NCBI GenBank assembly: GCA_947377425.1
Contig: CANCFZ010000057.1
Coordinates: forward strand, 1 to 12,034
Length of the DNA: 12,034 bases
Source: Flavobacteriaceae bacterium
GTDB taxonomy: Bacteria; Bacteroidota; Bacteroidia; Flavobacteriales; Flavobacteriaceae
Direction of reading: 5' to 3'
The translations under genes and the position numbers were made by a program. Of the stretch, positions 1 to 7,119 are shown in pieces. The notes under the pieces are model-generated. The model made no database searches and was not told where the DNA came from. It saw nothing but the letters and a program-made list of their open reading frames with translations. Every line of letters starts with the position of its first letter. The first letter of the stretch is position 1.

Positions 1-674
1 TTTTCATAATCCAACATACTCGGAATGGTTCTTCCTGATTTTCCTAGAATTTCTTCTTTTACAATTACTAAAGTCGTTCCTGCTGGACCCATATTTTTTT
101 GTGCTCCTGCATAAATTAAATCAAATTTTGAAAAATCTAAAGTTCTTGAAAAAATATCAGAACTCATATCACAAATTAAGGGAATATTAGTAGTTGGAAA
201 CGATTTCATTTGTGTTCCAAAAATGGTATTGTTGCTGGTGCAATGAAAATAAGAAGCATCAGTTGGTATTTCAAAATTTTTTGGAATGTGATTGTAATTT
301 TCTTCTTTTGACGATGCTACAACAAGAGTTTCACCAAATGATTTGGCTTCTTTTATCGCATTATTTGCCCAAGTTCCGGTATCAAGATATGCGGCTTTTC
401 CGTCAACTTTCATTAAATTATAAGGAATCATCAAGAATTCTAAACTTGCTCCACCAGCTAAAAATAATGCTTGGTAACCTTTGCCTTCTAATCCTAAAAG
501 TTCTAAAACTAAAGCTCGAGCTTCGTCCATTACGGCAACGAAATCTTTACTTCTGTGCGATATTTCTAAAATAGATAAATCGGAATTATTAAAATTTAAA
601 ATAGCTTGAGCTGATTTTTCGAATACTTCTTGTGGTAAAATACAAGGTCCTGCGCTGTAGTTGTGTTTTTTCAT
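1..674 (-). CDS. serC: Phosphoserine aminotransferase, 3'-truncated by window edge
   Basis: SerC is a cytosolic PLP enzyme that transfers an amino group from glutamate to 3-phosphohydroxypyruvate in serine synthesis; the family also acts on the related intermediate in pyridoxal phosphate synthesis. The minus strand reads 224 codons without a stop from an ATG at 674. The protein opens with MKKHNYSAGPCILP, the usual SerC start (N-x-SAGP-x-LP). Visible landmarks are EISHRSKDF (about residues 37-45), LFLAGGASLEF (70-80, phosphate-cofactor loop), DTGTW (98-102; the Trp stacks on PLP), a TSNNTIFGTQ segment (146-155) and YAGAQKNMGPAG (188-199) with Lys193 as the expected Schiff-base lysine. The family is about 360 residues long, so the C-terminal third lies outside the window. 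It reads in the same direction as the acyl-CoA reductase upstream, with a 169-base gap. No clear promoter was found in that gap, so co-transcription is possible. Identification is firm. Confidence 0.96.
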   Translation of the reverse strand, partial: MKKHNYSAGPCILPQEVFEKSAQAILNFNNSDLSILEISHRSKDFVAVMDEARALVLELLGLEGKGYQALFLAGGASLEFLMIPYNLMKVDGKAAYLDTGTWANNAIKEAKSFGETLVVASSKEENYNHIPKNFEIPTDASYFHCTSNNTIFGTQMKSFPTTNIPLICDMSSDIFSRTLDFSKFDLIYAGAQKNMGPAGTTLVIVKEEILGKSGRTIPSMLDYE

Positions 675-843
675 TTTATTAGGAATTCGTTTCAGAATCT
701 TTCAATTCTTGAACTATTTTACAAATTTTAAAGATGCAAATTTCGGAAATAGGGATTGAAAAATCGATTAGAATTTGGCAATAATAAGGCGATGTTATTA
801 ACGAAAACGTAATAGTTTATAAGATGTTTTAGGAATAATTCAA
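675..843. other. Intergenic gap between serC and acyl-CoA reductase
   Basis: This 169-base AT-rich spacer separates two minus-strand genes. I see no hairpin with a T-tract that would end the reductase transcript, and no perfect minus-strand TAnnTTTG box before serC. The nearest approach is TAAAATTTG at 730-722, which has one extra base. The spacer therefore gives no clear answer on whether serC has its own promoter. Confidence 0.4.
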
Positions 844-1902
844 TCAAATTTTCAATAAGAAATCAATTGTATCAACATTATCTGCATAATTCCAAAGTTC
901 TGGTTTTTGGGTTTTTCCGAATGGAATACTATTTTGGATTAAATCTTTAGAAACGACACATTGAATTTGTTCGGCATCATTTTCCAATTGATTTTTGATG
1001 TCTTCAATAGTTTCATAATGTTCATAAAACACTGATGAAATGGGAGAAGCATAACTCGAATCTTCTTTTAAAGTTAGGAACTCATTATCCAACAATTTGA
1101 AATTACTCATTAAGAAAACTGCTTTGTTGTAATCATAATTATTTGCATATTTTTCATAATAAATTACATCACCATATTTAAAAATTGCTTGAAAGAAATT
1201 CTGAAAATCATATTCTTTTGGTACAAATAGTTTGGAAACATTGCGGCAACCTAATCCAAAATACCTAAAAATATCTTCCCCAAGTTGTTCCAAATCTTCT
1301 TTTGATTCTGTTCCGTTTAAAACTGCAACTGAATTTCTGTTTTTACGAATAATGCTTGGTTTGTCTTTAAAATAATATTCAAAATAACGCGCCGTATTAT
1401 TACTTCCAGTGGCAATTATGGCATCAAAATTTTCCATTTTTCCATCTGTAAAAGTAATGAAATTTTCCATTTCATGATTTACAGCAATAAGATAATTTGC
1501 AAGAAATGGCAGTAATTTTTGATCATTAGAAGATGTCTTAACCAAAACAGAATGTCCCGAAATTAAAACCGATAAAAAATCATGAAATCCTACTAATGGG
1601 ATATTTCCTGCAAGAATTAATCCGATTGTTTTGGGTTGAACAGTATCAAAATTATATCTTGACAACCAGTTGTTTAGATTTTCTTCGGTTAAGGTATTTG
1701 CCCACGAGTTAACTGCAAAATAAACCTGTTCAGGCGTAAACCAGCCATTGTGAGATTGTGATAAATCAAGTAACTCTATAAATTGAGAAAAGAATAAATC
1801 GTTATGTAAAACAGCATCATTTTTGGAATTATTATCCAATGAAAATTGACTTAAAAATTTCCCAAGTTCAATAAAACACTTTTTTTTCTCGATTTGTAAC
1901 AT
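844..1902 (-). CDS. LuxC-type acyl-CoA reductase
   Basis: This 352-residue protein matches the LuxC/acyl-CoA reductase family (aldehyde-dehydrogenase fold), whose members reduce acyl-CoA or acyl-enzyme to aldehyde with NAD(P)H. The nucleotide-binding part is visible at about 88-127 (VQPKTIGLILAGNIPLVGFHDF, then SGHSVLVKTSSND), followed by DAIIATGSNNTARYFEYYF (160-178). The segment YFGLGCRNVSKLFVPKEYD (214-232) carries Cys219, the likely catalytic nucleophile by family analogy. Bioluminescence LuxC proteins run to about 480 residues, so this is a short version, of the kind I recall as common in Flavobacteriia, where no lux genes are present and the true substrate is unknown. No signal peptide or membrane helix is seen, so it is probably cytosolic. 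The start follows from a short leader after a putative -7 box at 1950-1943. It is divergent from the ferredoxin gene and upstream of serC on the same strand. Confidence 0.85.
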   Translation of the reverse strand: MLQIEKKKCFIELGKFLSQFSLDNNSKNDAVLHNDLFFSQFIELLDLSQSHNGWFTPEQVYFAVNSWANTLTEENLNNWLSRYNFDTVQPKTIGLILAGNIPLVGFHDFLSVLISGHSVLVKTSSNDQKLLPFLANYLIAVNHEMENFITFTDGKMENFDAIIATGSNNTARYFEYYFKDKPSIIRKNRNSVAVLNGTESKEDLEQLGEDIFRYFGLGCRNVSKLFVPKEYDFQNFFQAIFKYGDVIYYEKYANNYDYNKAVFLMSNFKLLDNEFLTLKEDSSYASPISSVFYEHYETIEDIKNQLENDAEQIQCVVSKDLIQNSIPFGKTQKPELWNYADNVDTIDFLLKI

Positions 1903-1909
1903 AAGTAAC

Positions 1910-1940
1910 TTGTTTATGAATGCTTTTGATTGTAATTTTG
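1910..1940 (+). promoter_or_regulatory. Putative promoter of the ferredoxin gene
   Basis: TTG at 1910-1912, a 20-base spacer and TAATTTTG at 1933-1940 match the Bacteroidota sigma-ABfr consensus (TTG and TAnnTTTG). Transcription would start near 1944-1946 and give a leader of about 93 bases before the ferredoxin ATG. The -35-like half lies just outside the reductase coding end. Such short motifs arise by chance in AT-rich DNA, so this is a prediction. Confidence 0.6.
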
Positions 1941-1942
1941 CA

Positions 1943-1950
1943 CAAAAATA
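1943..1950 (-). promoter_or_regulatory. Putative -7 box of the acyl-CoA reductase gene
   Basis: The minus strand reads TATTTTTG from 1950 to 1943, a perfect TAnnTTTG, about 40 bases before the reductase ATG. No TTG is found at the usual distance upstream, so the match is one-sided. It sits two bases from the plus-strand -7 box of the ferredoxin gene, so polymerase could probably not use both at once. Confidence 0.4.
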
Positions 1951-2003
1951 AGATAATAGAAAATAGAATAAAGAGAAAAGATAGATTTTTCCTAAATCAG
2001 GAT

Positions 2004-2019
2004 GTTTTTCTGTTTTTCT
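2004..2019 (+). repeat. Tandem 8-bp repeat in the ferredoxin leader
   Basis: GTTTTTCT occurs twice in direct succession (2004-2011 and 2012-2019), 20 bases before the ferredoxin ATG. It makes a pyrimidine-rich tract in the predicted 5' leader. It may be a simple low-complexity run with no function. Confidence 0.5.
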
Positions 2020-2038
2020 TTACTAAAATTAATAAAAA

Positions 2039-2389
2039 ATGGCAATCATAATAACTGATGAATGTATTAATTGTGGCGCATGCGAACCTGAATGTCCGAA
2101 TACTGCAATATATGAAGGCGCTGACGATTGGAGATTTAAGGACGGAACGAAGCTGAAAGGAAAAGTAATTCTCCCTGATGGAACCGAGGTTGATTCTGAC
2201 GCAGCTCAAACGCCAATTTCTGACGATGTGTATTATATTGTTCCAGGCAAATGTACTGAGTGTAAAGGTTTTCATGAAGAACCACAATGTGCGGCGGTTT
2301 GTCCGGTTGATTGTTGTATTCCTGATGATAATCATGTTGAAAGTGAAGAAACACTTTTAAATCGACAATCATTTTTACATAATGAATAA
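2039..2389 (+). CDS. 2[4Fe-4S] ferredoxin, Alvin-like
   Basis: This 116-residue protein is a small cytosolic electron carrier with two four-iron clusters. The first motif is C-x2-C-x2-C-x3-C-P (Cys9, 12, 15, 19). The second is C-x2-C-x8-C-x3-C-P (Cys72, 75, 84, 88); the eight-residue gap is the hallmark of the low-potential Alvin-type (Allochromatium vinosum) ferredoxins. By the usual pattern the last Cys of each motif helps bind the other cluster. About 50 residues separate the motifs, including an acidic stretch (26-63) longer than in minimal clostridial ferredoxins. Extra cysteines lie at 92 and 93. The start is the only ATG that places the first motif at residue 9. The gene is divergent from the LuxC-type reductase, suggesting a shared redox role, but the partner enzyme is not shown by the sequence. 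A hairpin terminator follows directly. Confidence 0.93.
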   Translation: MAIIITDECINCGACEPECPNTAIYEGADDWRFKDGTKLKGKVILPDGTEVDSDAAQTPISDDVYYIVPGKCTECKGFHEEPQCAAVCPVDCCIPDDNHVESEETLLNRQSFLHNE

Positions 2390-2428
2390 AAAAAATCCTG
2401 TCTATAGATAAACTAGACAGGTTTTTTT
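2390..2428 (+). terminator. Bidirectional intrinsic terminator
   Basis: An 8-bp perfect stem (CCTGTCTA 2397-2404 with TAGACAGG 2414-2421) encloses a 9-base loop. It is followed by seven T on the plus strand and preceded by an A run, which gives a T-tract on the minus strand. It can therefore end the ferredoxin transcript and the convergent transcript of the gene at 2445-2984. Confidence 0.88.
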
Positions 2429-2444
2429 GATTAAAGTCAAATAG

Positions 2445-2984
2445 TTATTGTTTAATTATTTTATAGGTTTCATAAGTTATTTCGTCTGTTTTTGGATTGT
2501 AGTTTTCTAAAACTAAATCTCCCTTTATGTTAAAATAACCAATAGCAGTTTTACTTCCATTTTTATAAATAAAGGTATTGGTAGAAGTTTTTCGCAATAA
2601 ACCAGTTGTTTTTTTATCTTCAGAAAGTAGTCTGTATCCATTATTATATGCTGTAACATTGAATTTTCGTCCGTTTAATATATAATAAGATGAACGGTCA
2701 ATATCAACTGTACGAGTAGTCCCGTCTGGATTAGTGATTTTTGTAGTAGTTGTTACTTGAACCGGTGAATCTTTGGTTTCAATATTTAATGTGTTTGGCT
2801 TTTCTTCTTTTAATTCAATACTTTGTACTTCGCGAGTATTTTCGTTTTTCACATAAGTTTTTTCGCCATTAGAATTTGTAACCGTAGTTGTTGTAGTTTT
2901 TGTTTCGTCTTTGATGTTAGTGTTTTGCGAATGACTTGTTAGTGCAAAAAATAGTGTTATCAATCCAATAATTTGAGTTTTCAT
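2445..2984 (-). CDS. Small exported Thr-rich protein of unknown function
   Basis: I do not recognise this 179-residue family. Residues 1-20 (MKTQIIGLITLFFALTSHSQ) look like a Sec signal peptide of the kind ending in S-x-S-Q that is common in Flavobacteriia, so the mature protein should be periplasmic or attached to the envelope. No lipobox cysteine is present. The mature N-terminal half contains two imperfect copies of a Thr-rich unit, TTTTTVTNSNGEKTYV (about 30-45) and TTTTKITNPDGTTRTV (about 78-93), separated by a Lys/Glu-rich linker. The C-terminal half (about 99-179) alternates aromatic and polar residues (YYILNGRKFNVTAYNNGYRLL; FIYKNGSKTAIGYFNIKGDLVLENY), as expected for short beta hairpins. 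It is a single-gene unit with its own putative promoter (3040-3014) and a shared terminator. No enzyme motif is visible. Confidence 0.8.
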   Translation of the reverse strand: MKTQIIGLITLFFALTSHSQNTNIKDETKTTTTTVTNSNGEKTYVKNENTREVQSIELKEEKPNTLNIETKDSPVQVTTTTKITNPDGTTRTVDIDRSSYYILNGRKFNVTAYNNGYRLLSEDKKTTGLLRKTSTNTFIYKNGSKTAIGYFNIKGDLVLENYNPKTDEITYETYKIIKQ

Positions 2985-3013
2985 AATGTGATTTTTTTAA
3001 AATTAATACTATA

Positions 3014-3040
3014 CAAAGTTATCTTTATTGATTTGTACAA
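3014..3040 (-). promoter_or_regulatory. Putative promoter of the Thr-rich exported protein
   Basis: On the minus strand TTG (3040-3038) is followed by a 16-base spacer and TAACTTTG (3021-3014), a perfect TAnnTTTG. The predicted start of transcription leaves a leader of about 25 bases before the ATG at 2984. The same -7 box and the same spacer length recur before parE. Confidence 0.6.
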
Positions 3041-3076
3041 TTAATTTTAAATGTTTCATAAATCCCACTTTTTCTC

Positions 3077-3109
3077 AAAAAAAATCTCGAAGTATTAGTT
3101 CGAGATTTT
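3077..3109 (-). terminator. Intrinsic terminator of the TonB-dependent receptor gene
   Basis: A perfect 11-bp stem (3081-3091 with 3099-3109, core TCTCGAA/TTCGAGA) and a 7-base loop lie 20 bases past the receptor stop. On the minus strand the stem runs into an eight-T tract (3084-3077). It separates the receptor from the promoter of the next gene. Confidence 0.85.
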
Positions 3110-3128
3110 CTATTGGTATAATTTCTTT

Positions 3129-5756
3129 TTAGAATTTGAATCCTAATCTTGTGTAGTAATAGGCGCCACTGAATCCCATTTGAACTGAATCCCAATATCC
3201 ACCAGCTTCAGTATTTCCTGATTCGTCTTGTTTTGTTGGATAAATATTAAATAAGTTATTGCTTCCAATGCTTATTTTTAATTGTTTAGTAACTTTAACA
3301 CCTAAAGTTAAATCGGTAACAATTTTAGCTTGATACACATTATCCATTCCAGCATAATCTACTAAAACTACTTTGCTGAATCTTGTAAAAGCCATTCCAG
3401 CATCAAAACTATTTTTAGAATAATTTAAGTTTAAACCAAATTTGCTATTTGGTGCCGATGCTTTTAAAAATGCAATTTCACGTGCTCCAAAAAATGTTTC
3501 TTGATCTAAATTACCATTTTTAACTTTTGTAACTTTCATTTTGTTAGTATTTCCAACAAATGTTACACCAAATTTATTATCTCCATAAGATTTTTTCCAT
3601 GCTAATACAACGTCAGCTCCCATAGTTTTTGTGTTTACACCGTTAACAAAAAACTGAGCTGCATCAACATTTAAGTTTAACGCAGAAGCATCAAAATATC
3701 CTGTAAGTACAATTCTGTCTTTTACGTTGATTAAATAACCGTCAACTGTTGCTGTAAATTTCCCAAAATTTCCCGTAAAACCAACAGATCCATTATTTGA
3801 TTTTTCTTCTTTTAATTTGTCAATTCCAAAACCTTTGGTTACTGGACTATCGTTACCCGAAAGCAAAACTTCTGTTGCTCCACCAGCATTAAAATTAGTA
3901 AAGTTGGTGTTGAAATAAATTTGTGCCAATGATGGAGCTCTAAACCCTGTACTCCAAGAACCTCTCATGCTTATTTTGTCTGAAAGCTTAAGACGGTAAG
4001 CATATTTTAAATTTAAAGTATTTCCAAAATCACTATAGTGTTCATATCTAAGCGCTGCACTCAATAAGAATTCTTTAGAAACATCTAATTCGGTATCAAC
4101 ATATAATGATTTGCTAGTTCTGCCTTCATTAATCACATTTTTTGGACTAAATCCAGGAAATCCTTGAGAACCTCCTGGTCTTGGGTTTCCAGAAACAATA
4201 TCAATTGGAGCCGATTGAGTTGATGGATTTGTGATAGGCAAACCATTGGTGTCATAAGTTGCATAAGAACCTTCTTCGCCTGCAAAAATTTTGTATTGTT
4301 CCATTCGGTATTCTCCACCAAAGGCAAAGTTTAATCCGTTTAAAACCGATTTAAAATTTTTAGAAAAATCAAGGTTTGTCGTGTTTTGACTTAAGCTAAA
4401 TCCACCAGCATTAAATTCTCTTGGAGAAGCTCCTTCCAAACTTGCGTTTATTGTTCCTTTAATATTGTAATCGAAAATATTTTTTCCGTAAGCATTACTC
4501 AAATCAATTTTCCAACCGCTTTTTGTTTTAGTTCTAAAACCTCCTGCTATTGAATTGTCAGTAATTTTTGAGGTAATTCTTGGTGTAAATCCTCCAGGAT
4601 AAATCGATTCTACAACTCTTTCTCCACCATTTCTAGTAAAAGCATAAGCATCAGTATTTCTATCATTTCTACCTCCAAAAGCATAAAATTCTATGTCTTT
4701 TGTAACAGGAACCATTAAATTCGCCATTACATTCATACTTTTTATTTCAGCTTCACCAAAACCTTTTCTAAAATCAAAACCTGGTCGTAATGTTTTTTCT
4801 TTTGAAAAATATTCAGTTGTAACATTAATAAAACCACCGTTTTTCCCTAGTTTAACTCCATAATTTGCGGCTACTTTTAAAGAATTTCCATCAAATCGTT
4901 TGTCTTTTCCATACGTGTTTCCGTTTCCGTTTTGATCTAATCTAAATCCGGGCGTATTTGCAGTTCCTGGCAAGAAATCCCCTTTTGCATGAGTATCATA
5001 AGCGCCATAAGTTACAGCACCAGTAAGTTCATTTACATTATCATTTAATACAATATTGATAACTCCAGCAATAGCATCTGAACCGTATTGAGCAGCTGCA
5101 CCATCTCTCAAAATTTCAATTCTTTTGATTGATGAAGCAGGAATTGCGTTTAAGTCTGTTCCAGTATTTCCACGACCTCTTGTTCCAAATAAGTTAATTA
5201 ACGACGATTGATGTCTTCTTTTTCCGTTGATAAGAACTAAAGTTTGATCGGGTCCCATTCCTCTTAAAGATGCTGGGTCAACGTGATCGGCTCCATCAGA
5301 ACCTGATTGTTTGTTGGCATTAAACGATGGTGCAACATATTGTAAAAGCTCATTAATTTCAACTTTACCACTTTGAGTAGTGACATCTTTTACATTAATA
5401 ACATCAATTGGTACAGCCGAATTTATAACTGTTCTTTTAGAATTTCTAGAACCTACTACTTGTACTTCTTCAAGAACCTGCGCGCCAACTAATACTACAT
5501 CAGTTGAAGTGTCATTAGTGCTTTTTTCTATGGATTTGTATCCAACATAGCTAAAAACTAGAATGGCTCCATCTTTAACTTTAATTTTATAACTGCCATC
5601 TAAATCTGATGAAACACCGTTGGATGTTCCTTTTTCAACAATATTAACACCTATTAATGCAGCTCCTGTATCGTCTCTTACTTTTCCGGAAATTTGTTTT
5701 TGAGCAAATGCGGTTGTAATTGAAATTAAAAATAATAATAATGTAATTTTTTTCAT
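3129..5756 (-). CDS. TonB-dependent outer-membrane receptor with carboxypeptidase-regulatory-like domain
   Basis: This 875-residue protein is an outer-membrane active transporter energised by TonB/ExbBD. Residues 1-18 form a signal peptide (MKKITLLLFLISITTAFA, cut before Q19). Residues about 20-92 form the carboxypeptidase-regulatory-like beta sandwich typical of Bacteroidota receptors (ISGKVRDDTGAALIGVNIVEKGTSNG, then SYVGYKS). The plug spans about 105-237 and includes DPASLRGMGPDQTLVLINGKRRH and IPASSIKRIEILRDGAAAQYGSDAIAGVINIV, a strongly conserved plug signature. The rest is the barrel, rich in alternating aromatic strands, ending with the outer-membrane insertion signal YYYTRLGFKF and a terminal Phe. 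Length is normal. The plug resembles iron-complex/vitamin-type receptors rather than SusC, and no SusD gene lies beside it, so the substrate is unknown. It is transcribed alone, with its own promoter and terminator, divergent from another exported gene with a related N-terminal domain. Confidence 0.95.
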   Translation of the reverse strand: MKKITLLLFLISITTAFAQKQISGKVRDDTGAALIGVNIVEKGTSNGVSSDLDGSYKIKVKDGAILVFSYVGYKSIEKSTNDTSTDVVLVGAQVLEEVQVVGSRNSKRTVINSAVPIDVINVKDVTTQSGKVEINELLQYVAPSFNANKQSGSDGADHVDPASLRGMGPDQTLVLINGKRRHQSSLINLFGTRGRGNTGTDLNAIPASSIKRIEILRDGAAAQYGSDAIAGVINIVLNDNVNELTGAVTYGAYDTHAKGDFLPGTANTPGFRLDQNGNGNTYGKDKRFDGNSLKVAANYGVKLGKNGGFINVTTEYFSKEKTLRPGFDFRKGFGEAEIKSMNVMANLMVPVTKDIEFYAFGGRNDRNTDAYAFTRNGGERVVESIYPGGFTPRITSKITDNSIAGGFRTKTKSGWKIDLSNAYGKNIFDYNIKGTINASLEGASPREFNAGGFSLSQNTTNLDFSKNFKSVLNGLNFAFGGEYRMEQYKIFAGEEGSYATYDTNGLPITNPSTQSAPIDIVSGNPRPGGSQGFPGFSPKNVINEGRTSKSLYVDTELDVSKEFLLSAALRYEHYSDFGNTLNLKYAYRLKLSDKISMRGSWSTGFRAPSLAQIYFNTNFTNFNAGGATEVLLSGNDSPVTKGFGIDKLKEEKSNNGSVGFTGNFGKFTATVDGYLINVKDRIVLTGYFDASALNLNVDAAQFFVNGVNTKTMGADVVLAWKKSYGDNKFGVTFVGNTNKMKVTKVKNGNLDQETFFGAREIAFLKASAPNSKFGLNLNYSKNSFDAGMAFTRFSKVVLVDYAGMDNVYQAKIVTDLTLGVKVTKQLKISIGSNNLFNIYPTKQDESGNTEAGGYWDSVQMGFSGAYYYTRLGFKF

Positions 5757-5783
5757 AATTTGTTATTGGTTTAGTTAGTAAAG

Positions 5784-5811
5784 CAAATATATGTTTTTTT
5801 TTATGTCACAA
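5784..5811 (-). promoter_or_regulatory. Putative promoter of the TonB-dependent receptor
   Basis: On the minus strand TTG (5811-5809), a 17-base spacer and TATATTTG (5791-5784) fit the Bacteroidota promoter well. The predicted leader is about 23 bases. A second TTG at 5815-5813 gives a 21-base spacer and is an alternative. No clear regulator-binding palindrome is seen beside it. Confidence 0.68.
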
Positions 5812-5847
5812 TCAACTTAAAAAAATAGTTATTTAACAAAAAATTAA

Positions 5848-5855
5848 TATTTTTG
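5848..5855 (+). promoter_or_regulatory. Putative -7 box of the exported-protein gene at 5873
   Basis: TATTTTTG matches TAnnTTTG and lies 17 bases before the ATG, giving a leader of only about a dozen bases. No TTG occurs at the proper distance upstream; only TTA is found there. The box is 36 bases from the -35-like element of the divergent receptor promoter, so the two promoters lie close together. Confidence 0.45.
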
Positions 5856-5872
5856 TTGAAAACCTGATTCAC

Positions 5873-7036
5873 ATGAAAAAAGTTTTTGTTTTGTTTTTTT
5901 TGATTTTAATGTCAAATGGCTATTCTCAAAATACTGAGATTTCAATTGTATTAAAAGATGCCGATTCTAATCTTCCTATCGAAGACGTTACGGTTTTGGT
6001 ATTAAAAACAAAACAAAATTTATTGAGTAATTCAGATGGTATTGTGACTTTTGTTTTAAATGGAGTTTCTAATATTCAAATAGCACACACGTCTTATTTG
6101 GCGGTCACTATAAGGTCTACAATTTTAAAAGAAAAAGTAAATATTGTTTATTTAAAAAATAGTGTAAACAATCTTGATGAGATTATAATTACAAAGCAAC
6201 ATCCACAAAAAATACTTAAAAGTATAGTCGAAAACTCTATCAAGAAACTCTCGGTTCCTGCACGCTTAAAAGTATATTCAAGAGAATTTTTTAAACTCAA
6301 CGGAAATTATTCCTATTATAATGATGGACTAATTAATTTTCAAATTTCAGGAAAAGAGAAAAACTTTAAAGCCGATATTTTAGTGGAACAAAACAGGTCT
6401 ATTGGTTTGTTAGAAACCGATGTTAGTAATTATCTTTTAGGTTATAATTTGAATGATATAATGCAGAATTATTACAATTTTAAATATCTGAATTCTATTT
6501 TGGATACACGAGCCAAAAAGGAATATGATTTTCTAATTAAATCCTATACAGCCAACAGCGATTATTATATGATGTTGATAACTCCGCTTGATGATGCTAA
6601 AGAATTACTTGATGATTTTACAATAATTTATGATAAAAAAAAGAAATTAATTATTGAAGCGAGTTCTTCGGTTTCACCTGCAATTGTTGCGAAAATTAAA
6701 GATAAAACGGCGGTTGGTTCTAAAAATGTCTACAAATCTTTGTTCAAAACAATGTACAAGTATGATGGCTCAAATTATTATTTGATTAGTTCAAAAGAAG
6801 AAATTGGTTTTGAAAAAATAGATAAAAAAGGCACTAATAATATTGAAATTAGAAACTATTTTGTAATCACAAATTTTAGTGATCAAAAATTCAGTTTTAA
6901 TGAAAGTGATATTTTTAAAGATAAAACACTTTTTAATAAAAAGGATGTTATTTTGACAGATTATTGGAATGTTTCTGGATTGACGACTACAGAAGAAGAA
7001 CAAGGAATTATCAATTCTATTGAAAACGAGCATTAA
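5873..7036 (+). CDS. Exported protein with carboxypeptidase-regulatory-like N-terminal domain
   Basis: This 387-residue protein starts with a signal peptide (MKKVFVLFFLILMSNGYSQ, residues 1-19), so it acts in the periplasm or at the outer membrane. Residues about 22-98 resemble the carboxypeptidase-regulatory-like beta sandwich found at the N-terminus of many Bacteroidota envelope proteins (ISIVLKDADSNLPIEDVTVLVLKT, the glycine turn SNSDGIVTF, then IQIAHTSYL), followed by NNLDEIIIT, the kind of linker often seen after this domain. The remaining 280 or so residues are not recognised. They contain KLNGNYSYYNDGLINFQISG and a run of Tyr/Asn/Lys-rich strands, and I see no transmembrane segment, metal motif or catalytic triad. 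A full outer-membrane barrel is absent, and the C-terminus (ENEH) is not a barrel signal. It is divergent from the receptor gene, 116 bases apart. It might be a periplasmic accessory or unrelated to the receptor. Function unknown. Confidence 0.8.
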   Translation: MKKVFVLFFLILMSNGYSQNTEISIVLKDADSNLPIEDVTVLVLKTKQNLLSNSDGIVTFVLNGVSNIQIAHTSYLAVTIRSTILKEKVNIVYLKNSVNNLDEIIITKQHPQKILKSIVENSIKKLSVPARLKVYSREFFKLNGNYSYYNDGLINFQISGKEKNFKADILVEQNRSIGLLETDVSNYLLGYNLNDIMQNYYNFKYLNSILDTRAKKEYDFLIKSYTANSDYYMMLITPLDDAKELLDDFTIIYDKKKKLIIEASSSVSPAIVAKIKDKTAVGSKNVYKSLFKTMYKYDGSNYYLISSKEEIGFEKIDKKGTNNIEIRNYFVITNFSDQKFSFNESDIFKDKTLFNKKDVILTDYWNVSGLTTTEEEQGIINSIENEH

Positions 7037-7064
7037 TAAAATTTCCCTAACCAATTTAATGCTT

Positions 7065-7094
7065 TTGTAACTTGGTTTTAATACCTTATATTTG
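7065..7094 (+). promoter_or_regulatory. Promoter of ychF
   Basis: TTG (7065-7067), a 19-base spacer and TATATTTG (7087-7094), followed by CAC, form the best Bacteroidota-type promoter in the window. Transcription would begin near 7098-7100, about 20 bases before the ATG. It lies in the 83-base gap after the preceding gene, which has no visible terminator. Confidence 0.78.
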
Positions 7095-7119
7095 CACACT
7101 TTTAAAAATAAAACTTATA

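Noticed and set aside
194..574. Open frame on the plus strand inside serC
   Set aside because: It lies wholly within the antisense of a strongly recognisable SerC sequence, and its product is Leu-rich with no family resemblance.
1997..2372. Two minus-strand open frames over the ferredoxin gene and its upstream leader
   Set aside because: They largely or wholly overlap the ferredoxin coding sequence, whose cysteine motifs are unmistakable; the antisense products show no motif.
7072..7119. Upstream extension of YchF by 16 residues
   Set aside because: The extension would start at a TTG in the promoter region and is absent from the usual YchF N-terminus, which begins M-K-A-G-I-V-G-L-P-N-V-G-K-S at 7120.
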